Origin: Saprospiraceae bacterium
GTDB lineage: Bacteria; Bacteroidota; Bacteroidia; Chitinophagales; Saprospiraceae
Length of the DNA stretch: 64,000 nt
Assembly (NCBI GenBank): GCA_016710585.1
Contig: JADJVN010000017.1
Coordinates: forward strand, 1-64,000
Direction: 5' to 3'
The notes beneath the pieces are model-generated. The model did no database searches and was not told the origin of the DNA. It worked only from the letters and a program-made list of their open reading frames with translations. Position numbers and translations under genes: made by a program. Shown here in pieces: positions 16,551 to 25,007 of the stretch. Position 1 is the stretch's first letter, and each line of letters begins with the position of its first letter.

Positions 16551-18959
16551 TCAGAATTTGTAGTTGTAGCCAAGTCTTATAACTTGTGTCTCGTAATAAT
16601 CTGTGCTAATGTATTTGAAACCTTGTCCCTGAATTTCTTTTTTGATAATCATCGTGTTTAAAATATCTGTTGCGTTAAGAAATAATTCGCCTTTCCCCTT
16701 TTGCAAACTCTTTTTAATGCCAAGGTCTAAAGTGAAACGTTGGGCAATTTTTCCTTGCGGAATAATGTCGGGAGCCAAATAAATTGCGGTTAATTGTGCG
16801 TCAAAGTTTTTAGGCAAATGAAAAGTGTTATTCAGTTTTATATTTCCTGAAATAATTTCTTGTTTGTTGGCTGAAAAAGTATTTGGAACAGGATATTTAT
16901 TTTCAACACTAAAAGCATTGATTTGATTATGATAACCATTAAGGTTTAAATTAAAGGAATACCATTTTGCTACTTCCTGTGTCAAAACAACTTCTAAACC
17001 AGTATTATAACTTCTACCAGCATTCTGAAATATAGCGTATATCAAATTGCTATTTGGAGCAATGCTCGAAATACGAGTAATAGTTCCGTCAGCAAATCGG
17101 TGGTAAGCGGCTGAATATAAATAGCCTTTGTCCCAACTTGTTTTGTACCCAAGTTCAAATGAATTTGTAAACTGTGGTCTTAGTGCAGGATTTCCAACTT
17201 TAATAATTTCTGCATCATCGTATTTTGGGAATATTCTTATATCCACTTCATTTGGTCTGTCAACTCTGCGATTATAGAAAAATGAAATTTTGTTACGGTC
17301 GTTTATTTTGTAAGCTAATCTTGCATTAGGAAATGGCTGTGTGTAATTATATCCATCACTTTTGTAAGTGTTGTGATTGGGATTTACATCATATTGGATT
17401 TTCACATACTCTAATCTCAAACCTAACTCTGCCTCCAATTTTTTGTTTTCAAATATATAGTTTCCATAAACGGCAGGTATTAATTCTTTGTAGGTTGCCC
17501 AGCCACCTGCATTGGTGTCTAAAACAGAATTTACTCCAGGAATAAATTGCATATTAGTTGGGATATTTCTATTTCGAAGTTTTACACCTGTTTCAATTCT
17601 TCCATATTTCAATGGTTTTATGTAGTCAAAATTGAAATCATAAACTTGCTCGTCTGATAATAATTTAAAGCATCTGTTCCGGTTGTTGTTGGTAAATAGT
17701 TGTCATAAAAAATCTTACCTTCTCTGTGAAATGTATAATTAAAACCAATATTCAATAAAATGCCCTGCTTGCTTAAATTTATGCTGATAGGCAGCAGTAG
17801 CCATTACTGTTGTTTTTAGTTCATCCTCCAAAAACTGCCACAATCTTTTCTTACTGTATTGTCTGCATTAAAAAAAACGTTGGTCGCCTCTGTCAATTAT
17901 TTTTTCACTACCGAATAATGCTGAAATAGTAAGTGTATTGTTTTGATTTATACTCCAATCAAAACCTGCCTTTGAAGTAAAAAAGTTGGTATTCCGATTT
18001 CTTTTTAATTGCTGATTAATAGTAGTTCCATCATCATACGTTCTTGTCACAAATTCATTCTTGTTTAGGGTTTGTGTATAAAGATTGTCTGCTTGAAAAA
18101 ATACGTTGATCTTCTTTTTTCTATAATTAAGTGATAAGGATGGATTTATTTTAGGTGTAAATTGATATTGAGGTCTAATGGTTGGCAGGTTTTCTTGCCG
18201 AACCCACAACGAGCCTAAACCAGTTGTGAAACCAACTTTTCCATTAAAACCTTCTTGTTTGTTTTTCTTCATTACAATATTGATGATGCCCGCATTTCCA
18301 TTTGCATCATATTTTGAGGAAGGATTGTTAATGATTTCTATTTTTTCGATTGCTGAAGCAGGGATGTTATCTAAACCCGATTGACTTCCAAAACCAGTTA
18401 ATGCAGTTTGTTTGCCATCAATTAATACGGTTACTTTATCATTACCTCTTAATTGCACCTTTCCGTCTTGAACTGTTACGCCTGGCAAATTTTGCATTGT
18501 TTGCAAAACTGAACCTCCACTTTGACTGATGTTATCTTCAACTTTAAAAGACTTTTTATCCATTTTGCCGCCTACTTCATCTTGTTTAGCTGAAACAACA
18601 ACTTCACCTAATGTTTTTATATCTTCTTCCAAATCTATTGTAGATACATCCAAAAATTCCGAAAGACTACCAACATAGATAGATTGCCTTTTAGTAACAT
18701 AGCCCATGAAAGAAATTTCAAAGTAATAGTTGTTCGGTTTAATATTAGTTAGTGTAAAGCGACCTTCTTCGTTACTGACCGTTCCTGTTACAAATGCACC
18801 ATCTTTTTCGGTTTTCAATAGTACATTTACATAAGACAAAGCGGACTTATCCGCTTTGTCTTTGATTAAACCTGATATAGTAACGCCTTTGTTTTGACCA
18901 AAGGAATATGAAGTTAAAAATGTAACTAAGATTACTATAGAAATTAATTTGGCTCGCAT
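16551..18959 (-). pseudogene. TonB-dependent outer-membrane receptor, frameshifted
   Basis: About 802 codons in all. Order: signal peptide (LISIVILVTFLTSYSFGQ), carboxypeptidase-regulatory-like domain (residues 27-110, VTISGLIKDKADKSALSYVN), plug domain (LQTMQNLPGVTVQDG, VTVLIDGKQTALTG, IEKIEIINNPSSKYDANG) and a long OMP beta-barrel ending in GYNYKF, the usual aromatic C-terminus. The frame changes at least three times between 17640 and 17875, where the intended text (NIGFNYTFHREGKIFYDNYL; DEQVYDFNFDYIKPLKYG) is still readable. It is the last gene of the two-component/PepSY block. The likely role is uptake of a ligand sensed by the kinase; the ligand is unknown. Confidence 0.85.
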
Positions 18960-18974
18960 TGTCAGTTACTAAAT

Positions 18975-19403
18975 TTAGTTTTTAATTTCTTTGATAAATT
19001 TCCCATTACTATCAAAAAGCAAATCCATTCCTTTGATTTCAGCTTCGTAAGTTAATGTGCCTTTTGTATCAGTAATTTTAGCGGCTTCTTTTACTGATTG
19101 TCCTTTGTAATTTTTTTTGACGTAATCCAATATTCCGTTTGGCAATTCGCTTATCTCAATTTCTATTTCTGTTTCAATGATGTCGCCTTGTGCATCAAAT
19201 AAAACCGATTGCTCCGATTTGTTCAACTCAAATTCTGCTTCAAAATTGACCCCTTCCTTTTCCCACTTTTCTACTTTTGCTTGGGGGAAATTCTTTTGAA
19301 ATGCAGTTTTTACTGGAGCAGGAACATCTTTTTCCTGTAATTTTTGTGCGAAGGTGAGTGATGTAATCATCGCTGCAACCGTCATTAATGCTAACTTTTT
19401 CAT
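18975..19403 (-). CDS. PepSY-like periplasmic protein
   Basis: 142 residues: signal peptide (LALMTVAAMITSLTFAQ), then two PepSY-like repeats (FQKNFPQAKVEKWEKEGVNF / AEFELN and LDYVKKNYKGQSVKEAAKI / YEAEIKG). Proteins of this kind (DUF2874/PepSY-like) are exported and commonly coded beside Bacteroidota two-component systems. It lies between the kinase gene (72 bp) and the TonB receptor (15 bp), all leftward. The precise biochemical role is unknown; a sensing or inhibitory function is inferred from the family name only. Confidence 0.8.
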   Translation of the reverse strand: MKKLALMTVAAMITSLTFAQKLQEKDVPAPVKTAFQKNFPQAKVEKWEKEGVNFEAEFELNKSEQSVLFDAQGDIIETEIEIEISELPNGILDYVKKNYKGQSVKEAAKITDTKGTLTYEAEIKGMDLLFDSNGKFIKEIKN

Positions 19404-19475
19404 TGTCTTGTTTATTTATTTGTTTAAAATTTACAAGACAAAGTTGCAACCCGATTTAGAAGAAATTTAGAATTT

Positions 19476-20741
19476 TTAGAAAGCCAGCGAAAAGGAATGT
19501 AAATTGTTTGCAAATGAATAGGAAATCTTCCAGTTATTCAGGTCTGCAATTTTCTTGATGATAGCCAAGCCCAAACCATTACCCTGCTCGGATGGATTGA
19601 ATTTAGAAAAGCGATTGAACAGTTTATTAGCAACTAAGGTTTGCGATTGACCTGTGTTTGAAAATGTAAGAGAATGATTTGACAGAGTAACTAAAACCTG
19701 ACCATCATTTACGTTGTGCCTGATTGCATTTAAAAACAGATTGCTGATGAGAATTTCTGCTAAAACTGGATTTGATTTTATTGCAACAGCTTCTTTCATT
19801 TCTGTTTTTATAATTAGGTTCTTTGCTTTTGCCTGTTCGGTAAAAAAGTCAAAGTGTTTTTCAATTGCCTCATTCAAATTAATTGTTTGCTTCTCGTTGT
19901 AAATGTCGTATTCCATCTTAGATAACAACAATAGGTTTTTGTTCAAACGATTTAGTCGTGAAACGCTATCGTTCAAGGAAATCAACAATTTATATTGTTC
20001 TTGTGTAAAATCAGAGCTTTGAATAAGTGTATCAATTTTTGCCTGAAAAACTGCTAAAGGAGTTTGTAGTTCGTGGGCTGCATTTTCAATAAATTCTCTT
20101 TGACTATGGTAGATAGAAGTATTCTTTTTTATCAATTTTTCAATACTTTTATTTAAACGATTAAATTCTTCAATATTTGTTTCTATAAATTTTGGCTGAT
20201 CGGATTTATCAATTTCAAATTTCTCAATTTGATTTAACGTTTCGTTAAATGGTTTCCAAAGATTGATGGATAATCTTTTTGTTATTGCAAATAAACCAAC
20301 AAGTAATAGAGAAATAATAACCAAAAAAAGTATTGCTATGCTCTTCATTAAATCCTCTGTTTCCACTAAGTTAATTCGTGCCGAATAAGTATATGGATTT
20401 CCGTCTATGAGAATAGAAGCATTAAGTTCTCGGTAAGGTTCGGTTTCAGCGTCTAAAGCATCATAGTATGACTTATAAAATATAGTGTCCTTACCAGAAT
20501 TATTAAATCGTTCAATCTTAATGTTTCTATTGTATTTATTCCAATTTTGAATTTCTGCGGTTGTTAAAGTCGGCAATGAATATTTCAAAAATTCATTCTT
20601 GTGAAGTATAAGTGTTTCGTCTGTTTCTTCAATGTATAACCTCTCTGTAATATAATAAAACAAAGGTGCGGACACGATTAATAGCATCACTGAAAAAAGC
20701 AAATAAACCGTTGATGTTTTATGTAATAGTTTTTTATTCAT
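19476..20741 (-). CDS. Sensor histidine kinase
   Basis: 421 residues. Two membrane segments (VYLLFSVMLLIVSAPLFYYI near 13-33 and SIAILFLVIISLLLVGLFAI near 132-152) bracket a sensor domain of about 100 residues. The HisKA box has the phospho-acceptor in ENAAHELQTPLAVFQ, the N-box is NLFLNAIRHNVNDG, and the G-box is GNGLGLAIIKKIADLN. It overlaps the response regulator gene by 8 bp, so the two are translationally coupled. With the PepSY-like and TonB genes downstream it probably senses a metal or cell-envelope signal; that part is inference. Confidence 0.9.
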   Translation of the reverse strand: MNKKLLHKTSTVYLLFSVMLLIVSAPLFYYITERLYIEETDETLILHKNEFLKYSLPTLTTAEIQNWNKYNRNIKIERFNNSGKDTIFYKSYYDALDAETEPYRELNASILIDGNPYTYSARINLVETEDLMKSIAILFLVIISLLLVGLFAITKRLSINLWKPFNETLNQIEKFEIDKSDQPKFIETNIEEFNRLNKSIEKLIKKNTSIYHSQREFIENAAHELQTPLAVFQAKIDTLIQSSDFTQEQYKLLISLNDSVSRLNRLNKNLLLLSKMEYDIYNEKQTINLNEAIEKHFDFFTEQAKAKNLIIKTEMKEAVAIKSNPVLAEILISNLFLNAIRHNVNDGQVLVTLSNHSLTFSNTGQSQTLVANKLFNRFSKFNPSEQGNGLGLAIIKKIADLNNWKISYSFANNLHSFSLAF

Positions 20742-21412
20742 TTTGCCATTTGTAACCTAATCCGTAAACTGTTTTTATATAATCGCTGCAACCTGCATCT
20801 TTCAATTTGTTTTTTAGGTTTTTTATATGAGCATAAACAAAATCGTGATTATCAAGCATATCAGCCATATCACCTGAAAGATGTTCGGCAATGGCACTTT
20901 TTGAAAGAACTCTATTTTCATTTCCGATTAAATACAACAGCAAATCAATTTCTTTTTTTGTGATGTCAATTTTGCTACCTTTTACTTTTACAGTTTTTGA
21001 AAGAGTATTAATTTCAATTTCGTTGTGCGCAACAACGTTGTTTCCCTTAAAATTTTTTCGTCTAATGAGAGCTTGTATTCTAACCAAAAGTTCTGATAAA
21101 TGAAAAGGCTTAGTGAGGTAATCGTCTGCACCCAATTGTAAACCTTCAATCCTAGTTTCAAGTGTTTCTTTTGCCGAAATAATAATTACCCCTTCGGTTT
21201 TGTTTTGCCTTTTTAGTTCTTTTAAAATTTCAAAACCGTTACCGTCAGGCAGCATCAAATCAAGTAAAATGCAGTCGTAATCGTAAGTTGATATTTTGTC
21301 TATCGCTGATTTTGCATTTATTACCAACTCACACATAAAGTTGTTTCCCTGTCAAATAGGTTTGGATGCTATTTGAAAGTTCTTGTTCGTCTTCTATGAG
21401 TAATAATTTCAT
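20734..21412 (-). pseudogene. OmpR/PhoB-type response regulator, N-terminal frameshift
   Basis: The start at 21412 reads KLLLIEDEQELSNSIQTYLT, the acidic pocket of a receiver domain, and then hits a stop after 25 codons. The rest resumes in another frame near 21340 (CELVINAKSAIDKISTYDYD) with the phospho-Asp in CILLDLMLPDGNGFEILKEL, the switch residues in IIISAKE, the Lys in DDYLTKPFHLSELL, and a winged-helix DNA-binding domain ending VYGLGYKW. One base indel explains the break. About 225 residues when repaired, normal length. It heads the leftward kinase/PepSY/TonB operon. Confidence 0.88.
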
Positions 21413-21901
21413 TGCAACAAAGGTAAGTATTCAATTTAGAAGAAATTTAGAATGTCCTAATAAAGCGGTGGCAAAATTGGCTCTTTTGGGGTTTGCTTTT
21501 GGGTCGGCTTGTGCGGTGGGGCAAACCCAAAATGTGCCAATGTGGGTAGGCATAAAATTATTTTTTAAAAGTGCGGTGGGAAATTTTTTTAAAACCTTGC
21601 GTTGGCTTGAGTGTCGACAAATGGGTCTGGTCTGTGTCAAGGAACAGCGAAATTGTCTGTCGAGTTAAGGTCGTTTGTTGGTGGTCGTGTCGTTCTTTAC
21701 GCTTGCTGGTAACAATTCGCTTTACGCAAGTTTAAACTTGCGGCAATCGACTATTATCCGAGAAATATACGCAAGTTTTATCTTGAAGTATATGATTTGT
21801 ATTTGGTTGATGGTTTTGGTAATGTTGTTTTTTCATATGTTTTAAGGTTTTAAACAGTTTACAAATATATAGTATTTCTGTTTATTTGTTTAATATTTTA
21901 T
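21413..21901. repeat. Repeat-rich intergenic region with hairpin and palindrome
   Basis: No gene supported. Nested hairpin: ATTGGC 21476-21481 / GCCAAT 21536-21541 around TTTTGGGGTTTGC 21484-21496 / GCAAACCCAAAA 21521-21532. GTGCGGTGGG occurs at 21511 and 21571, as around the 16.1-kb element. A perfect 18-bp palindrome CGCAAGTTTAAACTTGCG is at 21725-21742, with a partial copy near 21769. This may be an old junction between accessory DNA and backbone. Confidence 0.55.
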
Positions 21902-23002
21902 TTAAATATTCATATCATCTATAGGACTGATCATTCTGTATTTGTTTACATCAGTGATATGTGTATAGATTTCTGTAGTTTTGAGTGATTCATGGCCAAG
22001 AGCTTGCTGTATGTATCGAATATCGACGCCTCCTTCTATTAGGTGAGTGGCATAGCTATGGCGCAATGTATGTACAGTGGCGTATGCATCTACTTTTGCT
22101 TTCTCAATATGTTGATGGAATACGTTCTGAATACTTCGCGCCGAATACTTCCCACCATCTTGTCCCTCGATGAGCCAATAGTCTGGTTTGTATTGTTCAG
22201 TATATGTTTTTAGCATATTGATTAATTTAGTGGGTAATGCTACATATCTGTCTTTCTTTCCTTTTCCAGCCTTGATGAATATTCTTGATTGGTCATAATG
22301 AATATCTTTTTTTCGGAGGTTAATCATTTCACTGATGCGAAGACCACAGGAATAAATCATGCAGAGAATTAATTTGTGTTTTTCATTTGCACAAGATTTG
22401 ATGAGTTTGCTTACATCCTCGCGACTCAAAGTGCCTGGGAGTTTTTTGGGGCTTCGTGCACGGATTTCCCAAAAACTTTTTGTCTCACCTCTTACTTTTT
22501 CATAATAAAATTTGAGCGCGTTGACGACTGAATTTTGATAAGCTTCACTCCATCGATTTTTTTCCAGTTTGCCTCGAATCCAATTCTTCAAATCTTCAAG
22601 CTGCCATGATTCAGGAGATTTTTCTTTACATTCTTGAAGGAAATAAATGAATATATTGCAATAAGATTTTATAGTATTGATACTATACCGCTGCACATAC
22701 AGCTGTGTATAGAATTTATTATATTCTTCCTGAAGTTCTGTGCTAAGATTAACTTTCGCTTTTTCTGTTTTCTTAACTGAAACGTCATCTTTAAGGATGT
22801 GTAGTTGATGGTCTTGCAATAATAATTTGCATTGGGTCCATGCATCAGTAGTGTAAGGTATGATCCACGACTTTTTATTAGGATTCCAATATGCTTTAGG
22901 AACAGTTTTTATACGATTAATTAAATTAAGATCAAAGTCCTGTGTCCGTATACCAATATATTGAGAAGAATTAATATTAGTAGGAAAAATTATTACATCC
23001 AT
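21902..23002 (-). CDS. Tyrosine recombinase/integrase (XerC/D-like)
   Basis: 366 residues from the ATG at 23002 (a longer frame to 23065 has an unlikely hydrophobic lead). An N-terminal domain (IGIRTQDFDLNLINRIKTVP, WNPNKKSWIIPYT) precedes a SAM-like core-binding domain and the catalytic domain: R in SCGLRISEMINL, K in GKGKKDRYVALP, HTLRHSYATHL, GHESLKTTEIYTH with the nucleophile Y. It differs from the 11-kb integrase in domain layout. No recombination targets could be assigned, and no cargo is obvious. It may be a solitary element integrase or a remnant marking the edge of the accessory region. Confidence 0.88.
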   Translation of the reverse strand: MDVIIFPTNINSSQYIGIRTQDFDLNLINRIKTVPKAYWNPNKKSWIIPYTTDAWTQCKLLLQDHQLHILKDDVSVKKTEKAKVNLSTELQEEYNKFYTQLYVQRYSINTIKSYCNIFIYFLQECKEKSPESWQLEDLKNWIRGKLEKNRWSEAYQNSVVNALKFYYEKVRGETKSFWEIRARSPKKLPGTLSREDVSKLIKSCANEKHKLILCMIYSCGLRISEMINLRKKDIHYDQSRIFIKAGKGKKDRYVALPTKLINMLKTYTEQYKPDYWLIEGQDGGKYSARSIQNVFHQHIEKAKVDAYATVHTLRHSYATHLIEGGVDIRYIQQALGHESLKTTEIYTHITDVNKYRMISPIDDMNI

Positions 23003-23149
23003 AGAATAATATTTAGAGTGCAAATCTAAAATAAAATTATTCAGATGTAATACGAACATAATCAAGTATTTGAAAAAATAAATAAGAATAATCGATTGTT
23101 ATCCGATTGTAATCGTTTAATTTGGTATATTCGCACTAAATATGAGCTC

Positions 23150-23506
23150 ATGATAAATTGTTTGCATTGCAATTCGTCTTTTAATGGCCGCGTAGATAAA
23201 AAATTTTGTTCAAATGATTGTAAGAACAGTTTTAATTACAATATGCGAAAAAAGACAAAGTCTGAAGTAAAGACCATTGATAACTTCCTCCATCGAAATC
23301 GCGAAATCCTTGAAGTATTGATGGGGAATTATAAAAAAATGATGATCCATAAAATTAATCTAGAAAGAGCCGGATTCCGTTTCGAATACATGACTGGAAT
23401 TTACCATAATAAAGAAAATAAAAGATTCCACTATGTCTATGATTACGCTTGGGCTGAATTTACAAATCAAGAAGTGATGTTGGTTAAAAAATCAGAAAAG
23501 CAATAA
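23150..23506 (+). CDS. Zn-ribbon conserved hypothetical protein
   Basis: 118 residues from the ATG at 23150. The N-terminal zinc-ribbon INCLHCNSSF..VDKKFCSNDCKNSFN is followed by NFLHRNREILEVL and a C-terminal part FRFEYMTGIYHNKENKRFHY / VYDYAWA. I recall this combination (short DUF2116-like Zn ribbon plus I/V-NxILRKNRRIL helix) as a widespread Bacteroidota protein of unknown function. It is divergent from the recombinase gene with about 150 bp between the starts. Confidence 0.65.
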   Translation: MINCLHCNSSFNGRVDKKFCSNDCKNSFNYNMRKKTKSEVKTIDNFLHRNREILEVLMGNYKKMMIHKINLERAGFRFEYMTGIYHNKENKRFHYVYDYAWAEFTNQEVMLVKKSEKQ

Positions 23507-23633
23507 GTTGTATGTAACATTTTTTTACTTTCAACAAAATTGTCAGAACAAGATTAATAGGATTTATGGGATTAGCAGGATTACACTTACAACTTTCAAC
23601 TAAATTTATCAGAACAAAATTATTGGGATAAGA

Positions 23634-23790
23634 GTAATTAGTAATTAGTAGTTAGTAGTTAGTAATTAGTAGTTAGTAATTAGTTGTTAGTAATTAGTAG
23701 TTAGTAGTTAGTAATTAGTAGTTAGTAATTAGTTGTTAGTTGTTAGTAATTAGTGGTTAGTAATTAGTTGTTAGTAATTAGTTAGTTTAC
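23634..23790. repeat. TAGTAATTAGTAGTTAGT microsatellite
   Basis: About 155 bp of interleaved units TAGTAAT, TAGTAGT and TAGTTGT. Stops occur in all forward frames, so it does not code. Units vary, so it is not a CRISPR array. The unit resembles the AATTAGTAATT-type tracts scattered through Bacteroidota intergenic DNA. Confidence 0.8.
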
Positions 23791-24090
23791 TTTCTACTAA
23801 ATACTATTAACTATTATCTTTTATCTTTTAACTAAAAAATGGCTTCGCCGTTCATGTGTTGCGAGTACATGTAATAGATCTCAAATACTATTGAGTCACT
23901 TGGTTTAAACGACGTTAAAATTAAAATTATTTCTGGAATCTATAGTATCTTATGTATATTATTTTTGAAAATTGCCTTATGATGATTTAAATTGGATCTA
24001 GAAATCTATCTATTTCTTTTTTCTTAAAATTTTAGTATAAAACTAGTTTTCATAAAGAATTCAGTAATAGCAATACTCTAGCCGTTTTTA

Positions 24091-24137
24091 TACGGATACT
24101 TACGGAACTATACGGAACTATACGGATAGATTACGGA
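24091..24137. repeat. 10-bp phased TACGGA array upstream of ssb
   Basis: TACGGA starts at 24091, 24101, 24111, 24121 and 24132. Four boxes keep an exact 10-bp period, one helical turn. It lies about 70 bp upstream of the ssb start. A repeated protein-binding site or a simple tandem repeat would both fit. Confidence 0.6.
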
Positions 24138-24208
24138 TAGGCTGTGGCGCTCATCATAGCTTTGCTCCATCAAAAAAATTATTGTTTCACGTTTTAAATT
24201 TTTATTTT

Positions 24209-24544
24209 ATGAACTTATTAAGAAATTCAGTACAATTGATCGGGCACTTAGGAAAGGATCCAGAGATGACAAAATTGGACAAGGGCAAACGCATTGCGAG
24301 GGTGTCTCTTGCGACTAATGAAAACTATGGTGACAAGAGCAAGGATGCACAGCCGCAATGGCATAATCTCGTTGCATGGGACGGCAAAGCGGAGTTCATG
24401 AGCCAGTATCTAAAGAAAGGTCAGGAGATCGCGATACAGGGCAGGCTGACACATCGCAGCTATGAAGCGAAGGATGGTTCGACGAAGTATATCACAGAAA
24501 TCATTGTCAATGAAGTGCTGTCTTTTGGAAGGAAGGATATGTAG
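24209..24544 (+). CDS. ssb: Single-stranded DNA-binding protein, short form
   Basis: 111 residues from the ATG at 24209 (an upstream frame to 24182 lacks SSB homology). The OB-fold is complete: NSVQLIGHLGKDPEMTKLDK, ARVSLATNENY, QWHNLVAWDGKAEFMSQYLK, KGQEIAIQGRLTHRSYEAKD. It ends in SFGRKDM and has no acidic DDxIPF-type tail, so it cannot recruit partner proteins the usual way. Its codons look more G/C-rich than the neighbours. A short tailless SSB next to a recombinase suggests an accessory copy and not the housekeeping one; this is inference. Confidence 0.85.
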   Translation: MNLLRNSVQLIGHLGKDPEMTKLDKGKRIARVSLATNENYGDKSKDAQPQWHNLVAWDGKAEFMSQYLKKGQEIAIQGRLTHRSYEAKDGSTKYITEIIVNEVLSFGRKDM

Positions 24545-24688
24545 ACGATTTATTTTTTAATTCTCAGAAATAGGCCATAAAGGATTCAAATAATTATAGC
24601 TTAATCATCATGGAATATAAATACGACCCTCTAGCGTCGCAGTCAGTTTTTTTCATGGAGTTCTTCTCTAATACGGATTCTGGGTTTA

Positions 24689-24851
24689 ATACCAAAGTAT
24701 ATTATATAATATTCCATAATATTATGATGAGAAAATAGTCCAGACAAGACGTAAAACGGAGATTTAGTGGGTCACTACATCGAGGAAATGTAACGAAGTA
24801 TGGGCGAATTTATCGTATAATATTTGACTGGAGTGTATTTCACTTTGGTAT
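24689..24851. repeat. Short inverted-repeat-bounded segment
   Basis: ATACCAAAGT at 24689-24698 is the exact reverse complement of ACTTTGGTAT at 24842-24851, bounding 163 bp with an internal ATAATATT palindrome near 24707-24730. There is no coding capacity and no obvious target duplication, so a MITE-like remnant is only a possibility. The rest of 24545-24940 shows nothing recognisable. Confidence 0.3.
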
Positions 24852-24949
24852 AAGAAAGATAATTGCTTAAAACCTTAATACATTGGTTGTGAAATAAAAC
24901 TGCGGTCATCTGGAATTAATAAAATCATTAGTGCTATTGATCTTCAAAA

Positions 24950-24986
24950 AAAAAATAGCTACAATATTTTTGTAGCTATTTTTTAT
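24950..24986. terminator. Rho-independent terminator
   Basis: AAAAAATAGCTACAA-TATT-TTTGTAGCTATTTTTT: a 15-bp perfect stem with A- and T-tracts on both sides, so it can act in both directions. It serves the leftward protease gene (stop at 25008) and possibly ssb from the other side. Confidence 0.85.
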
Positions 24987-25007
24987 ATAATAATTGGATT
25001 TAATTTG

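Larger units (their letters stand above)
23507..24208. other. Long non-coding gap before ssb
   Basis: About 700 bp without a supported gene. Holds a diverged microsatellite (23634-23790), AT-rich filler, and a 10-bp phased TACGGA array (24091-24137). It may be regulatory or a decayed insertion. Confidence 0.5.

Noticed and set aside
1..21412. Prophage
   Set aside because: No capsid, terminase, portal or tail gene is visible; the integrase, VirE-N/DUF3987 and BREX content fits an integrative element instead.
21366..21668. 100-codon rightward frame
   Set aside because: Antisense to the response regulator start and then repeat-rich DNA; not a gene.
23634..23790. CRISPR-like array
   Set aside because: Units are 6-18 bp, interleaved and imperfect, with no constant repeat plus unique spacers and no cas genes; it is a microsatellite.
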